Assembly: GCF_009497655.1 (NCBI RefSeq)
Contig: NZ_CP023317.1
Coordinates: forward strand, 4,245,501 to 4,309,500
Reading direction: 5' to 3'
Source: Priestia megaterium
GTDB lineage: Bacteria > Bacillota > Bacilli > Bacillales > Bacillaceae_H
DNA length: 64,000 bases
Each line of letters begins with the position of its first letter. The first letter of the stretch is position 1. The notes under the pieces were generated by a model. The model made no database searches. It worked only from the letters and a program-made list of their open reading frames with translations, and was not told the DNA's origin. Below are positions 42,840 to 51,552 of the stretch, piece by piece. Made by a program: the position numbers and the translations under genes.

Positions 42840-42868
42840 AGTATACAGGATTGTCTTTTATTTGTAAA
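42840..42868 (-). promoter_or_regulatory. Promoter of znuC-znuB-zur
   Basis: TTTACA (42863-42868) and TATACT (42840-42845) on the - strand with the ideal 17-base spacing, next to the Zur box. Confidence 0.7.
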
Positions 42869-42996
42869 CTAAGCCGTTTCACTCTTTCGCTTTCTTACCC
42901 CGTAGGTTCATCCGACTCAAAATGTTGTTTTATTACACAATATAGTCACATCTTTCTTTTTTATTCATAAACTGTATATGACGAGGAGGTAATCAT

Positions 42997-43248
42997 ATGA
43001 AAATTGTACAGCAGATTGTCAATAAGAAAGTAAACAATATTACCCCGAAAGAGCTTTTAAAGTATAGCAAACAATACAACATCCCCATTACAGATCAGCA
43101 GGCACACACCCTTGTATCTGTCATTAGACAGCAGCCCGTAAATATTTATAACCTTGAAGAGCGCCGAAATTTAATCAAACAAATTGCTCAAGTAACAGAT
43201 CGTGAAACTGCCAGACGCGTGAACGAATTATTTCAGCAGTTAATGTAA
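42997..43248 (+). CDS. yqfT: DUF2624 family small protein YqfT
   Basis: 83 residues, soluble and helical, no membrane segment. MKIVQQIVNKKVNNITPKELLKYSKQYNIPITDQQAHTLV and the ending RETARRVNELFQQLM match DUF2624 (B. subtilis YqfT). Function unknown. GAGGAGG lies eight bases before the ATG. A bidirectional terminator follows the stop. Monocistronic. Confidence 0.85.
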   Translation: MKIVQQIVNKKVNNITPKELLKYSKQYNIPITDQQAHTLVSVIRQQPVNIYNLEERRNLIKQIAQVTDRETARRVNELFQQLM

Positions 43249-43284
43249 AAGAAGAGGTCATGTCTGTAGACATGACCTCTTTCA
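43248..43284. terminator. Bidirectional terminator, yqfT / nfo
   Basis: AAAAGAAGAGGTCATGTC / GACATGACCTCTTTC with a TGTA-type loop. Confidence 0.88.
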
Positions 43285-43297
43285 ATCACATATGAAA

Positions 43298-44185
43298 TTA
43301 CATAAGCTTTTGTTTTAACTCTGAATCAAAGCTTTGTGCACGAATCATATCAATTTCCAATTGATATGGCGCTTTTTTATTTTTCTTATCTTCTCCTACA
43401 TAAGGAGTTTCTAGAATTTTAGGAACTTCTTTAAACGCTGGGTGATGAACAATATAATTCAGTGCACCAAATCCGATTTCACCAAACCCAATGTTTTCAT
43501 GACGGTCTTTTCGAGCACCGCATACATTTTTACTATCATTGATGTGAAGCACTTTAATTCGCTGTATTCCTACGGTTTTGTCAAATTCATTTAATACACC
43601 GTCAAAGTCTTGAACGATATCGTAACCAGCATCATGTACGTGACATGTGTCAAAACAAACAGAGAGCTTTTCATTGTGCGTCACACCATCAATAATTTGG
43701 GCGATTTCTTCAAAGCTTCTTCCACACTCTGTTCCTTTTCCAGCCATTGTCTCAAGCGCAATTTGAACTTCTTGATCAGCTGTCAACACTTCGTTTAGAC
43801 CGTTGATAATTTGCTGAATACCAGCATCTGCTCCTGCCCCCACATGAGCCCCTGGATGAAGAACAATTTGCTTTGCGCCAAGAGCATGGGTGCGCTGAAT
43901 TTCAGACGTTAAGAAATCTACTCCAAGCTCAAATGTTTCGGGCTTTGTTGTATTCCCTAAATTAATGATATAAGGAGCATGTACAACAATATCTTTCATT
44001 CCATGCTCTTTCATATGCAAAAGACCAGCTTCAATATTAAGCTCTTCAATCTTTTTGCGACGAGTATTTTGTGGAGCGCCTGTATAGATCATAAACGTAT
44101 TTGCTCCATAAGAAGCTGCCTCTTCACTTGCTCCTAAAAGCATCTTTTTGCCGCTCATCGATACGTGAGAACCAATTTTCAACAT
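43298..44185 (-). CDS. nfo: Endonuclease IV (AP endonuclease)
   Basis: 295 residues (B. subtilis Nfo/YqfS 297). Cuts DNA 5' to abasic sites in base-excision repair; important in spore DNA repair. TIM-barrel with three-zinc site: [12 protein letters not shown] (about 105-116), [13 protein letters not shown] (about 142-154), [15 protein letters not shown] (about 175-189) and [19 protein letters not shown]. The ATG lies after AGGTG. It follows the cshB gene by 28 bases on the same strand, suggesting one transcript, as in B. subtilis. Confidence 0.96.
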   Translation of the reverse strand: MLKIGSHVSMSGKKMLLGASEEAASYGANTFMIYTGAPQNTRRKKIEELNIEAGLLHMKEHGMKDIVVHAPYIINLGNTTKPETFELGVDFLTSEIQRTHALGAKQIVLHPGAHVGAGADAGIQQIINGLNEVLTADQEVQIALETMAGKGTECGRSFEEIAQIIDGVTHNEKLSVCFDTCHVHDAGYDIVQDFDGVLNEFDKTVGIQRIKVLHINDSKNVCGARKDRHENIGFGEIGFGALNYIVHHPAFKEVPKILETPYVGEDKKNKKAPYQLEIDMIRAQSFDSELKQKLM

Positions 44186-44213
44186 TCTTTTTTACACCTC
44201 TAACCTATTGCGA

Positions 44214-45533
44214 TTAACGATTGTTTCGTCTTTCACTACGCTTTTTCTTTTGCACGTACTTTGTAATTTCACGAGCACGTTTTTTCTTATAGCCAGGCTT
44301 TACTTTCTTAGGCTTTTGAATAAAGCGATGTGCCTCTTCTCCCACTTCATCCGCTTTCTTCACACGCTTTTTACGGCGGTTACGGTCATCAATAGAAACC
44401 CACTCTTGCTTTTGAAGATCTTTGTTTACAAACTCGATTCCCATTTTCTCTAGCTTATTTACTGCATCTTCATCTTCCACATCGAAGATTGTAGCAGCAA
44501 TTCCAGAATGACCAGCACGAGCTGTACGGCCTACGCGGTGAATGTAGAAATCTAGATCTGAAGGAAGCTCAAAGTTAATAACGTGTGAAATCCCTTCAAT
44601 ATCAATACCGCGAGCTGCTAAATCTGTCGCTACTACGTATTGAAATTCTAAATTATTAATTTGCTTCATCATTTTCTTACGGTCACGAGGAGATAAGTCT
44701 CCGTGAATTCTTCCTACTTTTAAGCCTTTAGACAGTAGGTCATCTGCTACTTCGTCCGCCATTTTCTTTGTATTTGTAAAGACGATAGCTAAATAAGGAT
44801 TATACGAAATAAGCATATCGTGCAGCAGCTTAAACTTGTTACGATGACGTAGTGGAACTAATACATGCTCTAATTTAGCCGCTGCTGCTTGCTTCGGCGA
44901 AACATGCGTAAATTTTGGATTTTCCATGTATTTTTTTAAGAATGGCTTTAATTTTTCAGGAATCGTTGCTGAAAAAACAAGCATCTGTAATTTTTCAGGC
45001 ATGTTGCTTGCCAAACGGTCCACATCTTCTAAAAATCCCATATCAAGCATTAAATCAGCTTCGTCTACTACTAACGCCTTAGTTGTATACACAACTAACG
45101 CTTTTTCATTTACTAAATCAAACAAACGAGCCGGTGTTCCTACAACCACTTGAGGCTGTTTCTTTAATTTGTCGATTGTACGCTGCTTATCTGTACCGCC
45201 GATAAAACATTTTGCTGAAATTTCTTCTCCTTCAGCACTGTGTTTTGTTAGCTTTAAGACTTCTTGATAAATTTGAGAAGCAAGCTCACGAGTTGGAGCG
45301 GTAATTACAACTTGTACTTCTTCTTTTTTATGATCTACCTTTTCAAGTAAAGGCAATAAATAAGCGTGTGTTTTGCCCGTCCCTGTTTGTGACTGACCAA
45401 TTACACTTTCCCCTTTTAAAACGGAAGGAATTAAGCGCTCTTGAATCTCTGTAGGCTGATAAAAACCTAATTGTTTAATTGCTTCTATTAAAAATGGTTG
45501 AAACTCAAAACGTTCAAAGTTTGTTTTTTCCAT
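44214..45533 (-). CDS. cshB: DEAD-box RNA helicase CshB
   Basis: 439 residues (B. subtilis 438). ATP-dependent RNA helicase connected with cold adaptation and translation. Q motif FYQPTEIQ, Walker A GQSQTGTGKT (46-55), PTRELA, DEAD box VVDEADLMLDMG, SAT motif, and C-terminal HRVGRTARAG are intact. The C-terminal 60 residues are strongly basic (RNRRKKRVKKADE, KKKRAREITKYVQKKKRSERRNNR) for RNA binding. Start at 45533 with AAGGAGA; an extended frame to 45563 is unlikely. Confidence 0.95.
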   Translation of the reverse strand: MEKTNFERFEFQPFLIEAIKQLGFYQPTEIQERLIPSVLKGESVIGQSQTGTGKTHAYLLPLLEKVDHKKEEVQVVITAPTRELASQIYQEVLKLTKHSAEGEEISAKCFIGGTDKQRTIDKLKKQPQVVVGTPARLFDLVNEKALVVYTTKALVVDEADLMLDMGFLEDVDRLASNMPEKLQMLVFSATIPEKLKPFLKKYMENPKFTHVSPKQAAAAKLEHVLVPLRHRNKFKLLHDMLISYNPYLAIVFTNTKKMADEVADDLLSKGLKVGRIHGDLSPRDRKKMMKQINNLEFQYVVATDLAARGIDIEGISHVINFELPSDLDFYIHRVGRTARAGHSGIAATIFDVEDEDAVNKLEKMGIEFVNKDLQKQEWVSIDDRNRRKKRVKKADEVGEEAHRFIQKPKKVKPGYKKKRAREITKYVQKKKRSERRNNR

Positions 45534-45718
45534 AATAGTCTCCTTTTTTACATTCACGTTCATCTTTTAAGGCACAATATATGATTATAATCGATTTTTC
45601 CTTCTGTGACTACTTCTCATTCATATTACTAAAACTTATTACCTGTTTCAAAAACATTTTATCGCGAGTTGCATACGATAGTAAAAGAAAATCTACTTTA
45701 CTAAAGGAGGTGCGTCCT

Positions 45719-46423
45719 TTGCTACAGCGAAGACCACCATTTCCACCCGGTATGCAAAGAAGAATGATGCCAGGAATGCCACCGCAAAACGGTTTTGGGC
45801 AACAACCTGGTAACTTTGGCCAATTTAATCCATTACAGCAGTTTCGTAACTTTGCCCAGCAAACAAATGCTCAACAATCATTTTACCCGAATCAGCAAGG
45901 CCTGAACCGTGGAGGAGGTAACTTCTTAACTCGCCTATTCCGAAGAGGCGGGAATAGAAACATCCCCTTTCAACAAGCAGCAGCTGCTGCTCCTCGAGGT
46001 TCTTTGTTTTCAGGCCTTTCAGGAGCCCAAGGTGCTGCAGGAGCGACCAACTCTTCTTCCCTGCTTGGAGGTTTGCAAGGTTTAACGAACCCTGCTAACT
46101 TAAGCTCCATGATGGGAAATGTTCAACGAGTATTAAAAGCTGCGGAAACGATGGGACCTATGATTCAACAATACGGACCTCTTGTCAAAAATGCTCCTTC
46201 TCTATGGAAAATCTATCAGGCCCTGCGCTCAAGTGACGATACAGATGAAGTACTCGAAGCAGAAGGAACAGAGGTTGCTGAAACTGATGAAAGCAAAGAC
46301 AGTAAGGTTTTGTCAACAGGCGCAGAAAGCACGGATTCATCTGATGATGAGCTGGATTTCTTCGAAGAAGAAATTGAACTTTCCTCTAGAGATCGAGTGT
46401 CTAAACCAAAACTTTATATTTGA
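45719..46423 (+). CDS. yqfQ: VrrA/YqfQ family Gln/Asn/Gly/Pro-rich protein
   Basis: 234 residues from a TTG at 45719 with an excellent AAAGGAGG eight bases upstream. Low-complexity N-terminal half rich in Gln, Asn, Phe, Pro, Gly (NGFGQQPGNFGQFNPL, QQFRNFAQQTNAQQSF), then Ala/Gly-rich and a conserved helical block (SSMMGNVQRVLKAAETMGPMIQQYGPLVKNAPSLWKIYQALRS, about 129-171), ending in an acidic tail. It matches B. subtilis YqfQ, related to the repeat-variable VrrA protein of B. anthracis. Function unknown, possibly spore associated. The first 46 codons of the longer frame are rejected as non-coding. Confidence 0.82.
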   Translation: MLQRRPPFPPGMQRRMMPGMPPQNGFGQQPGNFGQFNPLQQFRNFAQQTNAQQSFYPNQQGLNRGGGNFLTRLFRRGGNRNIPFQQAAAAAPRGSLFSGLSGAQGAAGATNSSSLLGGLQGLTNPANLSSMMGNVQRVLKAAETMGPMIQQYGPLVKNAPSLWKIYQALRSSDDTDEVLEAEGTEVAETDESKDSKVLSTGAESTDSSDDELDFFEEEIELSSRDRVSKPKLYI

Positions 46424-46458
46424 TAAATCTGCTAGTTCCGTAAGCAAAGACAGTAAGT

Positions 46459-46494
46459 AAAAAAAGAATATCTTTGTATTCTTCCTTCCTCTTT
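46459..46494 (+). terminator. Weak terminator after yqfQ
   Basis: AAGAATA / TATTCTT arms followed by a C/T-rich tract (CCTTCCTCTTTT), 40 bases after the yqfQ stop; overlaps the ispH promoter. Confidence 0.45.
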
Positions 46495-46502
46495 TATATA
46501 AT
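46474..46502 (+). promoter_or_regulatory. Predicted ispH promoter
   Basis: TTGTAT (46474-46479) and perfect TATAAT (46497-46502), 17 bases apart, 50 bases before ispH. Confidence 0.6.
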
Positions 46503-46551
46503 AGAAGCGAGTTGAATTGCTCGTCAGGATTATGATGAGGAGGAAATTGAA

Positions 46552-47502
46552 ATGAAAGTTATTAAAATCGCACCGCGCGGCTATTGTTATGGTGTAGTAG
46601 ACGCAATGGTCATTGCACGAAACGCCGCTTTAGATAAATCATTGCCTCGACCAATCTATATCTTAGGAATGATTGTTCATAATAAACACGTTACAGATGC
46701 GTTTGAAGAGGACGGCATTATCACACTGGACGGTGCTAATCGCTTAGAAATCTTAGACCAAATAAATGAAGGAACCGTTATTTTTACGGCGCACGGAGTA
46801 TCTCCAGAAGTAAAAGAACGAGCAAAAGAAAAAGGTTTAACAACAATCGATGCTACATGTCCGGATGTTACAAAAACCCACGACCTTATTCGCCAAAAAG
46901 AAAAAGAAGGTTATGACGTTATTTATATCGGAAAAAGAAATCATCCTGAGCCAGAAGGTGCACTTGGCATCGCACCAGATATCGTTCATTTAATTGAGAA
47001 AGCAGAAGACGTAGCCCATTTAAATATTCAACGTGAAAAAGTCATTGTAACCAATCAGACAACAATGAGTCAGTGGGACGTTGCAGATGTAATGGAAAAA
47101 GTAAAAGAAAAATATCCGCACGCTGAAGTTCACAAGGAAATTTGTTTAGCTACACAAGTTCGCCAAGAAGCTGTAGCTGAGCAAGCAGGTGAAGCAGATG
47201 TTACAATCGTAGTAGGAGATCCTAAAAGTAACAATTCAAACCGTTTAGCTCAAGTATCAATGGAGATTGCCGGCACTGAGGCATATCGCATCGGTGACAT
47301 CTCAGAGCTTCAGATCGAATGGTTGATGAACGCGAAAACCGTAGCTGTTACGGCAGGCGCATCTACCCCTACTCCAATCACAAAAGAGGTCATCAATTTT
47401 CTAGATCAGTTCGATCCGGAAGATGAAACAACATGGACACGTGAAAAAAGTGTGCCTCTTTCGAAAATTTTACCAAAAGTTCGAACAAAAAAATCGTCTT
47501 AA
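46552..47502 (+). CDS. ispH: 4-hydroxy-3-methylbut-2-enyl diphosphate reductase
   Basis: 316 residues (B. subtilis 314). Last step of the MEP pathway: reduces HMBPP to IPP and DMAPP using a [4Fe-4S] cluster. The three cysteine ligands are Cys12 (RGYCYGV), Cys103 (DATCPDV) and Cys198 ([11 protein letters not shown]); the His in FTAHGVSP and NQTTMS, SNNSNRL motifs of the substrate pocket are present. GAGGAGG precedes the ATG. Monocistronic between a promoter and a terminator. Confidence 0.97.
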   Translation: MKVIKIAPRGYCYGVVDAMVIARNAALDKSLPRPIYILGMIVHNKHVTDAFEEDGIITLDGANRLEILDQINEGTVIFTAHGVSPEVKERAKEKGLTTIDATCPDVTKTHDLIRQKEKEGYDVIYIGKRNHPEPEGALGIAPDIVHLIEKAEDVAHLNIQREKVIVTNQTTMSQWDVADVMEKVKEKYPHAEVHKEICLATQVRQEAVAEQAGEADVTIVVGDPKSNNSNRLAQVSMEIAGTEAYRIGDISELQIEWLMNAKTVAVTAGASTPTPITKEVINFLDQFDPEDETTWTREKSVPLSKILPKVRTKKSS

Positions 47503-47507
47503 TAGAC

Positions 47508-47546
47508 GCAAAAGAAGGTGTTGACATTCGTCAACACCTTCTTTGT
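47508..47546. terminator. Bidirectional terminator, ispH / yqfO
   Basis: AAAGAAGGTGTTGAC / GTCAACACCTTCTTT around an ATTC loop. Confidence 0.9.
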
Positions 47547-48667
47547 TACCTAAACGTAAATGGGTTTGTGTCTACTTTTGAATCAAATACTTCACACTCA
47601 AAGTTTTTCGCTTCAAAAAGACTGTTTAATACGCGTGTTACACCTTGTCTCATGACTTTTTCAACATGATGACCAGGATCTACAACGTTTAATCCCATTG
47701 CCATTGCATCATGCGCAACGTGGAAATACAAATCACCTGTTACATAGGCATCTGCTCCGCTAAATTTTGCGTTTGTAATATATTTGTTTCCGTCTCCGCC
47801 AAGAACAGCTACTTTTTTCACAGTGGCATCCATAGACCCTACTACTCTGACACCATCTACATCCAATGCTTGTTTAACGTGATCGGCAAACTGTTTTAAC
47901 GTCATCTCTTCTTTTAACTTACCAACTCGTCCAAGTCCAAGCGTTTCGCCCGTTTGTTCCACTGGATAAATGTCATAGGCTACTTCTTCGTAAGGATGAG
48001 CACTGAGCATGGCACGAATAATTTTATTTTGTTGACCCGCTTCAAAAATAGTTTCAACTTTTGTTTCATTGACACGTTCTAGCTCTCCTTTTGAGCCAAT
48101 GTATGGATTGGCTTCTGAAGAAGGTTTAAATGTGCCTTCGCCTTCTGTTGAAAACGTACAGTCGCTGTAAAGGCCAACATGTCCAGCTCCCGCATCACAA
48201 ATAGCTGTGCGCACTGCTTCAGCGTCATTTAAAGGAACAAATACAGCTAGCTTTTTCAATTGAATCGACGTTGTTGGAACCAGCACTTTTGTCTCTTGTA
48301 GCCCCAACGCTTCGGCTAACAAGTCATTTACTCCGCCTTTAGCTATATCTAAGTTTGTATGAGCAGCATATACGGCAATATCATGCTTAATGCATTTCTC
48401 TAAAATACGCCCTTCAGGACGATCTGTAACCACTTGTTTTAGTGGTCTAAAAATAGGAGGATGGTGAGCAATAATTAAATCCACTTGTTTTTCAATTGCT
48501 TCGTCTACGACCGTTTCAAGAACATCTAACGTTACCATTACTTTTTTTACAGGCTTGTTTAACGTTCCAATCTGTAAACCAATTTTATCTCCTTCAACCG
48601 CTAAATGCTTGGGGGAAAATGATTCAAATGCCTCAATTACTTGAAATCCGTTAGGGATTTTACTCAT
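47546..48667 (-). CDS. yqfO: DUF34/NIF3 family metal-binding protein YqfO
   Basis: 373 residues, the exact length of B. subtilis YqfO. A Nif3-like two-lobe protein with an inserted PII/CutA-like domain (about residues 130-235). Metal residues: HHPPIF (about 66-71), AAHTNLDIAKGG, and at the C-terminus VDPGHHVEK. Commonly annotated GTP cyclohydrolase I type 2, but the true function (possibly metal-insertion or NAD-related) is unresolved. It overlaps trmK by four bases. Confidence 0.92.
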   Translation of the reverse strand: MSKIPNGFQVIEAFESFSPKHLAVEGDKIGLQIGTLNKPVKKVMVTLDVLETVVDEAIEKQVDLIIAHHPPIFRPLKQVVTDRPEGRILEKCIKHDIAVYAAHTNLDIAKGGVNDLLAEALGLQETKVLVPTTSIQLKKLAVFVPLNDAEAVRTAICDAGAGHVGLYSDCTFSTEGEGTFKPSSEANPYIGSKGELERVNETKVETIFEAGQQNKIIRAMLSAHPYEEVAYDIYPVEQTGETLGLGRVGKLKEEMTLKQFADHVKQALDVDGVRVVGSMDATVKKVAVLGGDGNKYITNAKFSGADAYVTGDLYFHVAHDAMAMGLNVVDPGHHVEKVMRQGVTRVLNSLFEAKNFECEVFDSKVDTNPFTFR

Positions 48668-49368
48668 TTTAACGCCTCCTCAATTAATGAGATGTCTTGG
48701 GTAAGTTTTTGAAGTTTTGCTTTGCTTTCCTCTGACTGAGCCTGTTCCATTTGACTGACAATTTGTTTAAGATGATTTAGTTCATGCGTCCACTTTGTCA
48801 TAAAAGCAGAAGAGCGCTTTTCTTTTAAAATAGGGCCCATTAACACACCGGCTTCCACTTCCCCGTTATACGGAGCTAAAGGGTTTCCAGGTTCAGCGAC
48901 GATGACTTCATACATACGACCGTCTTCTTCGATGATTTTTTCATCAATGATTTCCCAGTTGTGTTGAATCAGCCAGCTGCGAATATGATGTGAACCAATA
49001 TTCGGCTGAAGCACCAGTCTTTTTACTCCTTCTAATTTTGCCTTTCCTTCTTCTAAAATCATCGTAATAAGCGTTCCGCCCATTCCGCAGATTGTAATAC
49101 AGTCTACTTCATTCGGTGATATTACTTCTAGGCCGTTTCCTTTTCGAACATCAATAACATCCGTTAAGCTTGTTTTTTTCACCTGCTGAATAGCCGATTG
49201 CAGGGGACCTTCTGTAATTTCACCTGCTACAGCGCCGCTAATATATCCATTTAAATAAGCAAAACATGGCAAATACGCATGATCTGAGCCAATGTCTGCT
49301 ATCTTTGCTCCCAAAGGAATCGACTTTACTACTTCTTCAAGTCTTGTTGATAAGTTTAATTCATTCAT
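48664..49368 (-). CDS. trmK: tRNA (adenine-22-N1)-methyltransferase TrmK
   Basis: 234 residues. SAM-dependent Rossmann methyltransferase making m1A22 in tRNA. SAM motif KIADIGSDHAYLPCFAYL (about 22-39), VDCITICGMGGTLITMIL (about 86-103), and LVLQPNIGSHHIRSWL catalytic area; a C-terminal helical coiled coil (about 185-234). Close to B. subtilis TrmK (YqfN). Co-translated with yqfO via a four-base overlap. Confidence 0.93.
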   Translation of the reverse strand: MNELNLSTRLEEVVKSIPLGAKIADIGSDHAYLPCFAYLNGYISGAVAGEITEGPLQSAIQQVKKTSLTDVIDVRKGNGLEVISPNEVDCITICGMGGTLITMILEEGKAKLEGVKRLVLQPNIGSHHIRSWLIQHNWEIIDEKIIEEDGRMYEVIVAEPGNPLAPYNGEVEAGVLMGPILKEKRSSAFMTKWTHELNHLKQIVSQMEQAQSEESKAKLQKLTQDISLIEEALK

Positions 49369-49480
49369 TTTGTCACCTATTCTCTATGTGATTACTGTTC
49401 ATTATTTTAACATAGATAGTTGCATGATTCCTATTTCTCTTCATGTTTTCCTTCTAGCTGAATGCGTATAAAAAAATCAT

Positions 49481-49517
49481 AAAAAAAAAGCCTGCTTTAT
49501 AAATGAGCGGCTTTCCA
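49481..49517 (-). terminator. cccA terminator
   Basis: AAAGCCGCTC...GCAGGCTTTTTTTT on the - strand; stem with one bulge, 20 bases after the cccA stop. Confidence 0.7.
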
Positions 49518-49537
49518 GAAAATCATGTTTCTGAACT

Positions 49538-49897
49538 CTATTTAATTTCGGATACCCATTTAGCCATTTCCTTCGCTTTTTCCGGTGGAACCAGCCCGGC
49601 CGGCATGTTTCCTTTACCGTTTACAACAATATTTGCAATTTCGTCTTGAGAAACTTTTTTCCCAATTCCTTTTAACGAAGGACCTACTCCACCTTGATAC
49701 TGATCACCGTGACAACCAATACAAGTTTTTTGATAAATTTCTTCTGGTTTAGCTGAAGCCTGCTGTTCCGCGCCACCGCCTTCTTTTTCAGCCGCGATTT
49801 CTTTTGCATTGTTCAATCCGTTGAACGAAAGCGTTAACATTAAAGCAATCCCGATTACCGCAATTAATAAAAATGGTATTAGCGGATTTCGCTTCAC
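49538..49897 (-). CDS. cccA: Membrane-anchored cytochrome c-550 CccA
   Basis: 119 residues (B. subtilis 120). One N-terminal membrane anchor (about 6-25, LIPFLLIAVIGIALMLTLSF), a Glu/Gly/Ala linker, and a small cytochrome c domain. Heme is bound by Cys59-x-x-Cys62-His63 (CIGCH), with Met98 (NMPAG) as sixth ligand. It carries electrons outside the membrane toward the caa3 oxidase. The start is GTG with GGGGG upstream. In B. subtilis cccA directly precedes sigA; here an acyl-CoA dehydrogenase gene lies between. Confidence 0.93.
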   Translation of the reverse strand: MKRNPLIPFLLIAVIGIALMLTLSFNGLNNAKEIAAEKEGGGAEQQASAKPEEIYQKTCIGCHGDQYQGGVGPSLKGIGKKVSQDEIANIVVNGKGNMPAGLVPPEKAKEMAKWVSEIK

Positions 49898-50028
49898 TCA
49901 CTATACCCCCTTTATGTATTCCCATCCCTAGAAATAACAAAATAGTATAAGCACTTTTATTTTACTTGAAAATGCTCATAAGTGAAAGGGTTTTATTTAC
50001 ATAATTAACTAATTTCTTATTACTTATC

Positions 50029-51168
50029 TTAACAGCCAATTTGCCTTGCAATAACAGAGCGCTGAATTTCCGAAGTTCCTTCTCCAATTTCTAAAAGCTT
50101 GGCATCCCGTAAATACCGCTCCACGTGATACTCTTTCATGTAGCCGTATCCTCCATGAATCTGCACAGCTTGACTGGCTACTTCCATACAAATTTCAGAA
50201 GCATACAGTTTACACATAGCTGCTTCTTTCGTAAATGGCTTTCCTTGGTCTTTTAACCACGCTGCTTTATACACCATATTTCTTGCTAACTCAATTTTCA
50301 TGGCCATATCAGCTAATTTAAACTGAATCGCTTGAAACGATGAAATAGCTTTCCCAAACTGCTTTCTTTCCTGCGCATATGACAGTGCTTTTTCATAAGC
50401 CGCTTGAGCGATTCCAACGGCCATTGCCCCAATTCCAATTCTTCCCCCGTCAAGCGTCATTAGAAATTGTTTGAATCCTTCTCCTCTTACACCGAGTAAA
50501 TTCTCTTCAGGCACTTGAACATCCTCTAAAACGAGTTCAGTTGTATTTGAAGCATGTAGACCCATTTTCTCGTAATTGTCTATTACAGTAAAACCTCGAG
50601 CTTCTGTAGGCACGATAATAGCTGAAATTTCTTTTTTACCTTCTGTACGGTTTGTAACAGCTGTTAAAGCTAAAAACTTTGCATAGCTGGCATTCGTAAT
50701 ATAGCATTTACTTCCATTAATCCTAAATGTTCCATCCTTCAACACTGCTTCGGTCTCCGTTCCCCCCGCGTCACTTCCTGCGTTCGGTTCGGTTAAACCA
50801 AACGCTCCAAAAGATTCCCCGGAGCATAAAGCAGGTAGGTACTGTTCTTTTTGCTCCTTTGTTCCGAATAAATAAATAGGTGCCCCCCCGAGCGAAACAT
50901 GAGCTGAGTATGTAATTCCTGTAGAGCCACAAGCTTTACTTAACTCCTCTACGACAATAGCAAAACTAACCGTATCTGCGCCTCCGCCACCATACTCTTC
51001 AGGAAAAGGAAGGCCCATTACACCAAGCTCACTTAACTTTTTAAAAACATCAAGCGGAAATTGCTTACTTCGATCGCGCTCTAGTGCATTTGGTGCTACC
51101 TCAGCTTCTGAAAATTCTCTCAGCGTCCGTTGAATCATCTTTTGTTCATTGGTTAATTCATAATTCAT
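50029..51168 (-). CDS. Acyl-CoA dehydrogenase (short/medium chain type)
   Basis: 379 residues. FAD flavoenzyme catalysing alpha,beta-dehydrogenation of acyl-CoA. FAD and substrate motifs: FGLTEPNAGSDAGGTET (about 122-138), CYITNASYA, and the C-terminal VERYLRDAKLLEIGEGTSEIQRSVIARQIG, whose Glu (about 363 in IGEGT) is the catalytic base. SCAD- or isovaleryl/butyryl-type is likely; the substrate cannot be set by eye. Insertion relative to the B. subtilis cccA-sigA order. ATG with GGGGGAA upstream. No other beta-oxidation genes are adjacent. Confidence 0.93.
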   Translation of the reverse strand: MNYELTNEQKMIQRTLREFSEAEVAPNALERDRSKQFPLDVFKKLSELGVMGLPFPEEYGGGGADTVSFAIVVEELSKACGSTGITYSAHVSLGGAPIYLFGTKEQKEQYLPALCSGESFGAFGLTEPNAGSDAGGTETEAVLKDGTFRINGSKCYITNASYAKFLALTAVTNRTEGKKEISAIIVPTEARGFTVIDNYEKMGLHASNTTELVLEDVQVPEENLLGVRGEGFKQFLMTLDGGRIGIGAMAVGIAQAAYEKALSYAQERKQFGKAISSFQAIQFKLADMAMKIELARNMVYKAAWLKDQGKPFTKEAAMCKLYASEICMEVASQAVQIHGGYGYMKEYHVERYLRDAKLLEIGEGTSEIQRSVIARQIGC

Positions 51169-51240
51169 TTTTATTCCCCCTAAAAATGTATACGCTTACA
51201 TTATCTAATTATAATTCATTTTTGTAAATTTTCTCAACTT

Positions 51241-51350
51241 TTAAAACGTTTTAATTTTTTCATGTTATAATAGAGGAGTATTCATCAATGCAAGAATAAA
51301 ATGAGAGCGATTCCATTTTTTTTCGGATGTTTAAATGAAATTTGAACATC
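51241..51350 (+). other. 384-base gene gap upstream of the acyl-CoA dehydrogenase, with promoter- and hairpin-like signals
   Basis: Between 51169 and 51552 there is no gene. A perfect palindrome TTAAAACGTTTTAA is at 51241-51254, a TATAAT at 51266-51271, a GAGGAG at 51273-51278 and an 11-bp hairpin (51326-51336 / 51340-51350, GAA loop). These could form a short + strand transcript or leader. No ORF is convincing; -35 is weak. Confidence 0.3.
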
Positions 51351-51485
51351 TTACGCTTCTATAACAAAAGAATATAAAGGAGCATTTGCAAAACGAAGGA
51401 CAATTCAGTAAAATATATGAAAGAAGAAAAGTTGGTAAAAAAATCAATATACTTCTTTAAAATGCGTTTTCATGAAATTTATTCC

Positions 51486-51532
51486 ATAAAAAACAGATAG
51501 CCTCTTTCCGCAGGGAAAGAAGCTATCTCATA
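51486..51532 (-). terminator. sigA terminator
   Basis: AGATAGCTTCTTTCC / GGAAAGAGGCTATCT with loop CTGC and T-run on the - strand. Confidence 0.88.
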
Positions 51533-51552
51533 AGCGCTATTTACGCTTTTAT

